Source of the DNA: Sphagnum compactum
Lineage: Eukaryota > Bryophyta > Sphagnopsida > Sphagnales
Assembly: GCA_965153455.1 (NCBI GenBank)
Contig: OZ234495.1
Location: 3,224,001-3,288,000 of the forward strand
Direction: 5' to 3'
DNA: 64,000 bases
This document shows positions 48,501 through 58,036 of this stretch, piece by piece (the stretch's first letter is position 1; every line of letters starts with the position of its first letter). The notes under the pieces are model-generated. The model did no database searches and was not told where the DNA came from. It saw nothing but the letters and a program-made list of their open reading frames with translations. The position numbers and the translations under genes were made by a program.

Positions 48501-48700
48501 TCAAATTTTTATCCATTTCTTGACAACATACGATTCACACTAGGTTCATGCAACATGTTTGCCATCATGTTAAATCCTCATTTCAAGTGTTTATGAGATA
48601 TGAAGAATTATTTAGAATGTGAAGATGCAATTCAAGTCTTACTTTTGAGTACAATGCAAAAGCAATGATTTTTTTTTTAATGACTTACTTTAATGTGTTA
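45560..48700 (+). mobile_element. Decayed hAT-like transposase, split by inserted DNA
   Basis: Two parts of one hAT-superfamily-like transposase lie in the same orientation. Part 1, about 45800-46440, reads HVLPILASTTTMFTSFDLWM, SKGGVNTFTLIINYLNEIW, HVTIGLFEVHETIGLYVAKQ, a TAA in place of an expected Gln codon (46136-46138), then YRVIAFVKNEGNNL, FGHVMSK and DVKDAQVSL. Part 2, about 48130-48640, reads VIMFQETLEFKQAIILCHGEQ and CNMFAIMLNPHFKCL, the region that leads to the hAT dimerisation domain. About 1.6 kb of other DNA separates the parts. Many stops and frameshifts show it is inactive. Family assignment is from remembered similarity to transposase-like proteins of non-seed plants. Confidence 0.7.
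46563..47375. mobile_element. Inverted-repeat element inside the hAT relic
   Basis: The left arm 46563-46660 and the right arm about 47268-47375 are reverse complements with moderate divergence. Both have GTGTGGGAG-like outer ends, TCTAAGATGGGATTA and AAATTGCACAAACCA. The spacer is about 610 bp with no coding capacity. This looks like a non-autonomous terminal-inverted-repeat element of about 810 bp. Exact tips and target duplication are unclear. Confidence 0.6.
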
Positions 48701-49239
48701 AATCTTATTGTTCAAGAATCTACAACAACAATTAATGGATCTAGGGATGTTATTGAAAAAAAAACATCTTTGTTGTTGACAGATTTATTGAAAAGTTTTC
48801 ACATGCATCTATTGTTAGAGAACTATCTTTGATTAGGAAGTTACATGTAATTCTAATTGCATCCCCTTGCTTGTTGGCACAATCATGATAATCAATTTCC
48901 AAATGTTGATTTCCTTGCCAAATGGATCCTCAAAATTCTAGAGTTGTAAATTGAAATTGAAGATGTGTGTAGTTTGACGTGTCAACAACTCTTTGGTGTT
49001 GTTGTTTATAGGTGGAGAACTTAAATCACATTCTCATTGTGGTAAGGAATTAGCTTAATGATACACATATGAATTATACACAACATAAAAATCTAAATGA
49101 GTTTATGAAAGTTGAACATTCATTGGTTGAAGAAAGATATGACTTAATTGTAGAAGTAAATTAGTTCAAACAATTGCTAACATAGAATAGTTAGGTTGCA
49201 AAGGTGAGATTGCTACTTCCTTTATTGTTGTGCTTCTTT

Positions 49240-49460
49240 CAAGCTATTGGAATCTCAAATGTTGAAACATAACTTGCATTGGAAAGTGTTTTTTTTTTCA
49301 AGTTGCTAGAATCTCGAATGTAAATAACAAAACTTATATTGTGAGGTTTAGTTCATTCAGGTTGTTGGAATCTCTAATGTAAATGAAAGAACTTGAATTG
49401 CAAAGTTAATTTTTTTTAGGTTGGAATCTCAAATCTAAATCACGAAAATTGCATTGGAAA
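49240..49460 (+). repeat. Tandem repeat, about 58-bp unit, four copies
   Basis: Units run CAAG/CAGG, TTGGAATCTCAAATG-like core, AACTTG-CATTGGAAAG-like sequence and a T run. Divergence between copies is substantial. Confidence 0.8.
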
Positions 49461-50237
49461 GAATTAAATCATTGTGCTTGGTTGGCAATTTGATGAAAGA
49501 TCTATATACAAGAACAAATTTTGATTTGAGATTGTTCAATAACATTCTGTATTGTCATATATGGTAGGTGATAAACGACTTCTTTAGAGTTTGGGCTTTG
49601 GAATTTGGACCTAACAACTATGCTACTATGGTGCCGAATCCCACTATGAATGGACATGGTTTATTTGTTTATACATGGAGCTCACCAACATGTGTTGTTG
49701 ATCCAAGTTACAAAAAGATTTTTGTTTCTTCTATCCATTTTGATATTGTTGGGTTTATTTATGAATCTCACTAACATGGATGATGGTGTTATGGTTGTGT
49801 GAGTTTGGGATGGGGTTTTTATTTAATGTGACATGGCCAGGGCAAGCAACTTGTATTGCATTGGGCAAAGTTCTTAAACAGATTTGGGTCCAATTCCCCT
49901 ATAGCTACTTATTTTCAGAATGTATATATACTCATGTAAGCTAGCGTGCGGTTGCAAAAATAATTGTAAACATCCATAATTTGAATACGCATAACCTTTG
50001 TACCTATACATTCATTTTGACAAATATATTGCTGGAAAACTTCAATGCATAACATTTAAAAGAAAATTATCATTCTTTTCTACAGAATATATACTATATT
50101 GGTATCCTGGGGTGAGCTCTAAAGTTTCAGATCTGGACAACACTGGCATTTACCCATTGCTTATATGCGGGTCAAAGATTTATAGAGCCAACATTGCTAC
50201 CAAGGCCGACAAATTGCCACTATCCAGACCTTGAGGA

Positions 50238-50283
50238 GTTTCCAGGTAATCATGTCAATGTCATGTCCAGATTACCTGGAAAC
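50238..50283 (+). repeat. Perfect 14-bp inverted repeat (hairpin)
   Basis: GTTTCCAGGTAATC at 50238-50251 and its exact reverse complement at 50270-50283 enclose an 18-base loop. No U-run follows. It could be a small foldback or a relic of a transposon tip. Confidence 0.8.
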
Positions 50284-51714
50284 CCCACAGGCCCCCTTCA
50301 ACACCAGTTATTGTTACAGGTACACAGTCCCTTGCTTTTGTACTGTGAAGGTGCCAAACAATTTGTTTTCTGAGGGAAAACAACATGATTGCTTGTAAAG
50401 GGATTGAGGCACAATACAGCACCTGGTGACTAAAAATCAAACATGGGTGCTCGAGTAGAGATCAGGATCAGTAACAGTACCTCCACACTAGTAGTGCCTA
50501 CCCAATGATAAAAATCATGCACATTGTGTCACGAATATATCCCCCAGTGTCTCAGAGCTCATGTCTACAAAAACAGAGAATGCACCTCATAATATCAAAC
50601 CAACCCGATACCCAAATGATAGATAGACTCATGCACATTTTGCAATGTTACATCATGAGTGCACTTGTCCTCAGAGCTTGTTCACAAGAATGCAAATCAG
50701 AATGTGTCTCAGAGACTCCATTGAGCAACAATGGAGCTGAAGGAAAGCAATAACAGCCGGCTTCTCTGATACATAGAATTGACAAACCTTGCGATTGAAA
50801 GAAAATTAGGAGGGTACTTCAAAGTACTCACCCAACAAAGAGGTGCTTGAGACAATCTGTGATAAAAGAAGTCACCAACATGCAAAATCAAGTTGAGGCA
50901 CCACAGTAAACCCACTACCAAGGAGCCTGCAATTGCTCAGTACATCAATTTCCCACTAGTTCTGGCAACAGCACTGAAACTACAGATTCTGAAGAGACAA
51001 AATGAACCTGCCATGCATCTTGTTTTTTGTGGCTGTTTCAAATGAGAGCATGGTGTTGAAATTCATTCAGCAAAGCCAACCCTAAGAGACAAAGCACTTA
51101 CATTTTTGAACAGCTCTGGACAACTTTCATACACTTCCAGTGACACTATTGGATTCAAACATCAACAGCAGATGACATCTGAAAACCCCTATCTTTTCAG
51201 AATGAGCTCAACTAGTTTTCCAGAGGTCTTTGTATGCAAATATACTCTAGTGTGACCCAAGGGAACTAGCAGAGGTCTGTATGACATTGCAAAACAGGCC
51301 ATCTCCATATCTCAAGTAAAAATCTGTTATATGAAATTTCACTTCACAGCACATCTTTGTCTTTATGTGAACAATCACAAATAAAGTCAAGACATGGAAT
51401 AGAGGAATTGTGGAGAGATTACCAAGTAGCACAAGGTGACACTTCTGGCCTTACTTCAGAGTGTATGTACATGTGGTATATTGCTTCTCCTTCCCTGTAT
51501 GGCCTATGCTGACTCTTTAACTCCCTCTTTACTTCTCCTTTTGTTCACCATCTATTTCTAATGTTTGATTCTCAATGACCACAACTGCCAATTTATGTGT
51601 TGACAGCACCAGTGTATCCCTGTGCCAGCCATGAACTTTTAGCCAATGTTTCCTGTTAAAAAGACACCAATGGCCCTGGTCTATCCTTGATCCACTCACC
51701 TGCTCCTGATAGTT

Positions 51715-54700
51715 CTAAAGAAATGATGTGTGTGAAGCTCGCCTCTTCTTTGATAGTGCACGGCGAATCACACGGACCCAAACAACACATTGCCACCAAA
51801 AGAGGGCAGAAAGCCCTAGCATCTGCAGCAGAAGTAGTCGTTTCATGCCTGCCATGAATGCCCACACATGAAACCATAAGGAGAGTATATCAATGGGACA
51901 ACACTAACAGGAAAATGGAAGCCCCTCACCCTTCACATAGCTATGAACTTGCAGAAAAATCTCTACAAGAACAATTTGAAGGTAACATGACAATTATTTG
52001 CAGTCATAACCTTACGAGGGTTGCTCACAAAGTGTGTGACCATCACCTAACAGGAAGATTTCTTGTGACTTGCAGCATTACCAGCACATTCTTCATCAGT
52101 GTGAGTACACAAGTTGAAAGAACAGAGACAAGTGACCCCCCTTAGTATAGCCAACCAGTTGCATGAAACAACTTGGGTGCAAGATGTTCCAGAAAGTCTC
52201 ACAGCACAAGTACTTGCCTTTGAGTTTGATGACCAAGCCCTTTAATCTACTATCTTCAACATGTATGGTGATATTCTCGGTGTGCTGCTGCAGTTTTGGT
52301 CCTTTGCACTGGTTTGTGCATTTCACTCGCTTCTCATACTCATCACTCCCATCACAACAGTCTGGGCAAGTGAAGTGTCACATTCCATAACAAGTAACAT
52401 CTTCATGAGTAGTGAGAATTTGTCAATACTTGTGATTTTTTGCAACCTGAAGAATTTGGAGATGACCCTATAATAAGAAACTGGATATTTCACAACTGAC
52501 CAAAGTACCAGAAACCATCAGCAAAGCACCCTAAAGAAAAGAGAAATACAGATGACAAAAAAAAATTAATGATTCGTTTGAACAACAGCACTGGTCATAC
52601 ACATGTTCAGGGACCTGCAACAGCAACATGTATGGCACTGACCACATACCATAACATGCCCACTGACTTCATTAGTTCCCGGCAATGGGTGCAGGTTAAT
52701 GTCAAACATTAACCAAAGTTCTGATTTTCTGTCAAAAGACTGTCAGTAACAGAAAAAATCAGCCATGTTGCTGGTTAGCTCAAGAAAAAGAATAAGGAAA
52801 GACCTCAAGAAAAAAGACAAGCAGAGAAAGGGAGAAAGGCCAGACCAGAAAAACTCCAACAAAAAACGAAAAAGGAAAGAAAGACAGAGAAGAAAGGAGG
52901 ACATTGAAATGAACTTTAGAGGAAAATGTGGGCGTAGAAAAGCTCCCTACTTAGCAATGAGAAACCATTGAAACAATCACTGTGAAGATTGCAAAGACAG
53001 AATCTCCAAATAAAAACCTTTCCTTCATAAGCAACCCCCTGGTTCAATTCAGAAGAAACTTTGAAGAGTAATCCTTTTTCTTCGGCAGACTATTTAAGCC
53101 TGCCATTTGGGCTACAAACAACTCTTTGGAGCTGCAAAGCCTTAGACCTGGAAAACTGACCATTGACAACTCCAAATTTCACAGAATCTGAAATATTGGA
53201 ATCTACATGACCCATATGAATCATGTCATCACCTGCATAATTTGACTCAGAAGACTTGTCAAAAATGTCAATACTTCAATGTTTAGAATCTTTGGGATAT
53301 CCAAATACAAGAAATTGCAACAGGAGCCATTATAAGTACAATTAAGTTCACAAAAGGATTCAGGGTATATGCCACCACCGATAGAGTCTTTGTCTAGACA
53401 CATGAAGTTGGAAAAATCAGGAATATCAGGAACAAATAGATTGTCTACAAACCTTCTTATTAACAATACGTTGTGAAGGAAAACAGGACATGAATTAGAC
53501 TTAACCAGCCAATCTTCAAAATCAAACTCATGGGAAGAAAGGTGGAAGTTAGCCAAAAAGACTGCACAATTGGCACCCATAGGGATACCAATAGATTGCC
53601 TAAAAATTGACTGACCAAAAGAGAGGAACAGTTGATCTAGCAAGAAATCTAGCCAAGAAGATAAAACTGCAGCATTTGCTACCTTGAAGTTATAGAGAGG
53701 CTCCATAGACCAAATCTCATCCTTATTCTTTGAGCAAACATATTTGTAGTCAAGGGCTGACCTCTGAACCAACAAAAACAGAAACAATGGGACTCGCACA
53801 TTCTATCAAAACTTCATTCACTAGAACTTTCCTTCTAGATTTCAAAACTGAAAGGTTGATCTTACTATAAAGAGTTGAGAAATCAAACAACTGCAACAAT
53901 GGAGGAGTAGATTTGTCAATTCTTGAGAGATTCAAGAGCTTGATGACATCAACTACTTTGAGGAAGTCTTTTTAAGAACCCAACTATCAGCATCTCGAAA
54001 CTTGGCCACCCAGAAGTCATTCACCACTGGCAGGATAGCTTTATAAAAGGAGCTTAGCCATATAGAAACTTCTCTGAGAGAAGTAGAACTAGCTGCATTA
54101 CTGACCCTAGGCTTCATGAGGTTTTGGTGGAACTTCCAAACTGCAGAAAGACAGGGAACTTGAGGGCCACACTCTGCTTTAAACTTATTAGCAGTAGTGA
54201 AAGAATTATGAAGTCTTATGGTAATGTACTTATATCATAAATAAGTAATGCAACTTCCCACTTAAGGTCCTCAATGCAGGTTGCCAAAGGTATTAGGCCA
54301 TGGTAGAGCATCTGAAGGTCCATGGAATTACAAGATATGAGAACTATGCAGCCAGAGGCTCTCAGGCATTTTGCTCACACAGCTAGTGGCAGTAAGCTAG
54401 CCATTAAACAACAGTAATGGTGCACTTATCCATTCTTACTCTGTGATCCAACAAAAAACAAAGTAAAGTGCAAAGGTTAAATTATCTCTGCAACATTCTA
54501 CATGATTTCTACTCAACCCCATTGAAGTGTTCACCTTGCGATCGAAATCTTGTTAGAAAGAGCACTAGGTTAGAGAATCAGATCAACTTTCACCTTTAGC
54601 CATTCGTGACTGTGGGGTGGGAAGTGACAATTCTACTGTCCCACATATTCTGAAGTCATTGCAAGACCAATAACTAGATGCCAAACATCATTCTATTCCA

Positions 54701-56832
54701 ACAAGATGAGCGGGAAAAATAATCAGTTAAATAATCCTTATCTCATGAGCAGAGTGTTCAATCTGGGAAATTGACAAGGAAATCAAAGCCTCACCACAAA
54801 TGCCATCATTAACCCGAGATGAAAAAACCCTTCGTGGAGTGATCCCTGTATCCTTGCAGTAAAACTTTCCCTCTAAGCAAGCAGATGTCCCTGGAAATAA
54901 GTGACACAGATGGTCATGTTCACCTTCAACTTTAACTTCAAGAGGACAGTTCAACCCAGCAATCCCAATAATTCAAGCAGTCTTTAGGCTGAAGAACAGA
55001 AAGAAACTGAGCAAAGAGCAGACCAGTACTCATAAGTACCAAATACCAAATACCAAAACCTTGACAAAGAGACTTCTGTTTATCCAAGAGAGGAAGCTCA
55101 CCAGGCTCATCTGTCCCATCTGCACAGTCACAAAAGTTATCATTGAGGCGCTCCCGGGGAAAGCTCTTGGTTCCATCTTTGCACCATATAGTTGCACTGT
55201 CGAAATATTCTAAGTCTGTTGCCAAGTGAACATCCCCAGTCACAATTTGCCTGAAGTACTGAACAAGGAGCTTAGGAAAAGGACAATGAGACCTTTGCAA
55301 ACTACATGGAGACCATGAGGCTCACAGAAGAAAAAAAGGAACAAGTTCCACAACAGAAGAGACATTAATCCACACAGAGACAAAAAACAAAGGGGAATGA
55401 GAATAAAGGGACACCAGAACACAGGAAGGACATCTGGCTGTAAGTGAGAGACCCATCACTCAATTGATCAACCCAGCTACAATGCATGATCTTGATGATT
55501 GATTCATAGCCACACTGGCCAAAAAACTCAGTGAATGCCCATAACTGTAAGAATCATGTTGCTCTCATATATGGAGATCTGTTTCAACCCTCTGCACATG
55601 CTGAACACCAAAAACTACAAGCATATGTCCCAAATTGAAGAAAGACTCTGCCTTTTTCTAAATCTTATGGTTCAAGAATACATTGTAACACTAACAAACA
55701 GTTTGTGTGTTCTCTAATCTATTGCAGGAACTAAGAACCAGGATCCTTCATTCAAACTTACATTCTCATCTTTGCATGAAATACAGTTGAATAAAGTGAG
55801 CTAGTTGATCCACAGTCAATTAAGAGAGTATGCAGATTAAAACTATATGGGTATGATGCACAAGCTCCCAAGCTTCTCTGGTGTGGGGTTTATGATTTTT
55901 CTTTGATGTTATTATTGAAATAAAATCAGACCAAATAAGGGTTCCAATATCCACTGGCAATTATAGGCAGTGCAAGTAGAAGGCCGGATGTGGTGACCAA
56001 TTGACAGAAGATCAATAACAGAAATTGAGACAAGAATAAAACAGATGCAAATGACTCTGATATCTTAGGGTTTTACTGTTCAAGCTTGTGGCTTTCTCAA
56101 AATAGATGCAAATGACTCTGATAGCTTAGAGCTGTACTGTTATCAAGCTTGCGGCTTGAGAAAGAATCATCAAGATGAGAAAGAGACACTATGTCTCTTT
56201 CTTGACATCATTGCAATATAGGTCACAGGGACTGCAATTTTGGAGTTTCTGGGCCATACTGAAAATTGGAACATGCACACATGATGCACAAAAAATTGCA
56301 CACAAGTTACAATACAAAAACTGAGCCAAGATTGCAGCAACAAGTGAACCCTGTTCGAGCACAATTTGGAGTTGTGAAGAGCAAGAGAATGGATAAAAAG
56401 AGGATGTGTACCCAGGGTGTAACAAACAGTGCAAAGACTTGAACAACTGGTACTTCACACCTCTGAAGTGCAAATGTAAAGCAAGTGCACAGACTCTTTG
56501 TGAAGAAGACAGAAGTTCAACATACAACGATCTTAGAAAGAAAAAGAAGGGGAAAAAAATAGCAACTGTAATGGATTGAAGAGATTAGAGAGATTGAGCC
56601 GATCTTGCAGAAGAAAAAAGGATCTCAAGAAGCTACAACGAGAACGACTTCTAATGCCTGGTACATCTGATGATGATGATGAAGAATCTCGATCAGCAAA
56701 AGCACGAAAAAGCAAAGCAAAAGATACTACTCCTCTGGTGGTACCTTGAGGTGAGATGCCGCGAGTTTTGGAGCCTGCAGACACCTGCCGCACTGCCACG
56801 ACAAACAGCAGCAGCAGCATTTCCAGCAACAT
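51715..56832 (-). CDS. Short membrane-anchored glucosidase II beta (PRKCSH)-like protein
   Basis: Five exons, 56832-56745, 55215-55102, 54890-54795, 52361-52218 and 51848-51715, join in frame to 191 residues. The signal peptide [19 protein letters not shown] is followed by [20 protein letters not shown], then the two Cys/Asp-rich LDLa-like modules of the PRKCSH N-domain: [20 protein letters not shown] and [19 protein letters not shown]. Instead of the long coiled coil and MRH domain it ends in a membrane span, [20 protein letters not shown], and a basic tail with KKRR. Plants have such short forms beside the full ER glucosidase II beta subunit. An ER location is inferred. Intron 4 has a GC donor (AAAG/GCAAGTA); the others are GT-AG. 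Intron 3 (2.4 kb) carries a Penelope-like fragment. An upstream in-frame ATG at 56916 is possible but spoils the signal peptide. Confidence 0.88.
53221..54240 (-). mobile_element. Penelope-like retroelement reverse transcriptase fragment
   Basis: On the minus strand, in order: [44 protein letters not shown], a 192-residue open stretch with [34 protein letters not shown] and [15 protein letters not shown], then [20 protein letters not shown] and FLYLDI. GIPMG..AVFLAN, R(R)FVD(D)LF and the FDFSTLYTKI-like motif are those of Penelope-like reverse transcriptases, not LINE or LTR types. The second catalytic Asp of the FVDD box is Asn (FVDN), and frameshifts or stops occur before 53799, so it is inactive. 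No GIY-YIG endonuclease was seen. It lies wholly within intron 3 of the glucosidase II beta-like gene, in the same orientation. Confidence 0.75.
56043..56163 (+). repeat. About 60-bp tandem duplication in intron 1
   Basis: Two copies begin AGATGCAAATGACTCTGATA and include a CTTAG, ACTGTT and CAAGCTTG series. They lie in intron 1 of the glucosidase II beta-like gene. Confidence 0.85.
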
Positions 56833-57523
56833 CCACAGCCTTCTTCTCCTCCTCTCGCTCCTCACACTCCACAACGATGAGAGAACTCCACAATGAAGTT
56901 GATCACAAAACTTCATTCTTGTGCCAAAAAAACAACAATTGTGTGAGGAAACAGAAAATAACTCAGGCAGTCAGAGAAAGAGCGAGAGAGAGAGAGAGAG
57001 AGAGAGATAAAGCGCTCTCCGAGTCTCGCAGCAACAACAAACGACAAAAGCTCGTGCTGGCGGGTACAGTTAGGGCCATCGATCGACGATCCGATCCCTG
57101 GTATCAACAGTTACCTAAAACTCGCAATTGCTTCACTCGATCGAGAAGCTCGAGCTCGTCGATGCAAGCTCTTCGAAGCTCGTCAATGGAGTCATTGCAA
57201 ATGCAAAACGGAATTTTGTCGGTATTTCTCTTTCTTAACTTCTCTTTCCTGCAAGTGCAACTCCATCTCAACTCCAGAAAATAGGTGTATATATATAGAT
57301 ATATTATTGCATCAAGAATGTGTGCTTTGTGTGCTGGATTTTCAAAATTCCTGCTTTGTGGGCAGAAAACATGATCTTTTCTTCAATAAGCTTGTTTCTC
57401 TCTGAGAGAGACAAACAAACAAGAGAAGGCCTGTAAGCAATGGATGGATTACTGTGCCAAGCAACTATGCCATCTTCGCAAGCTGCCATAAAAGTTTGCA
57501 TGTATGATCTGAAAATGTGTTGG

Positions 57524-57618
57524 AACAGACTCTTGTCATATAAATCTGATGCTCAAGTGAGATCATTGCAAAACAGACTCTTGTCATATAAACCTGATGC
57601 TGAAGTGAGATCATTGTG
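57524..57618 (+). repeat. 48-bp tandem duplication
   Basis: Copies at 57524-57571 and 57572-57618 both start AACAGACTCTTGTCATATAA and contain AAGTGAGATCATTG. They differ at only a few positions. Confidence 0.92.
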
Positions 57619-57719
57619 AAACAAGAGAACTAACATGAAGGTTTGGTGCTGTCCTTGATGCTAGATTTCCAGCACTACAATTGCTCCACAATTCTTCACC
57701 AAAAGTATCCATTGAGAAA

Positions 57720-57812
57720 CACTGACAGAGACAAGAGCAAGACACAGAAACAGAGACAATAGATAGACACAATAGAGAGACAGAAACAGAGACAAACAGA
57801 CAGGCAACACTA
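57720..57812 (+). repeat. CAGAGACA-rich simple repeat
   Basis: Imperfect runs of CAGAGACA and GACAGA motifs. Confidence 0.85.
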
Positions 57813-58036
57813 AAAGGCAGTTCACTTTCATACAATTTGAATACTTAAAGCACAACCATCAGCCCAATTTGAAGCTGCATGACACTTTCAAGGCTTTTTC
57901 ATTGCGTGTGGTCATAAGTGCACATTGTTGACATACACAATGTTGTTATAGATTCAACATGCACAATTGTGTTTACAGAAACTTTTTGGCGTGTTGTCAA
58001 TTTGGAGGCTATGGTCACAGCAATAGCAGCAGATCC

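Larger units (their letters stand above)
48701..51714. other. Region between hAT relic and the glucosidase II beta-like gene
   Basis: AT-rich up to about 50000, then of more balanced composition. An open frame at 49568-49774 (+, 68 residues) resembles no family I know. A diverged duplication with TACCCAATGAT, CATGCACATT and CAGAGCT motifs spans about 50497-50710. The right end is probably 3' untranslated sequence of the minus-strand gene. Confidence 0.45.
56833..58036. other. Region between glucosidase II beta-like gene and aminotransferase pseudogene
   Basis: The left part is the leader and promoter of the minus-strand gene, with a GA run of about ten units at 56985-57007 (CT on the gene's strand) and a CGATCGA-rich stretch near 57078-57160. 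Two repeat tracts lie further right. No exon recognised. Confidence 0.45.

Noticed and set aside
52765-52971. Lys/Arg-rich plus-strand frame
   Set aside because: Purine-rich low-complexity DNA in intron 3 of the minus-strand gene; no family match.
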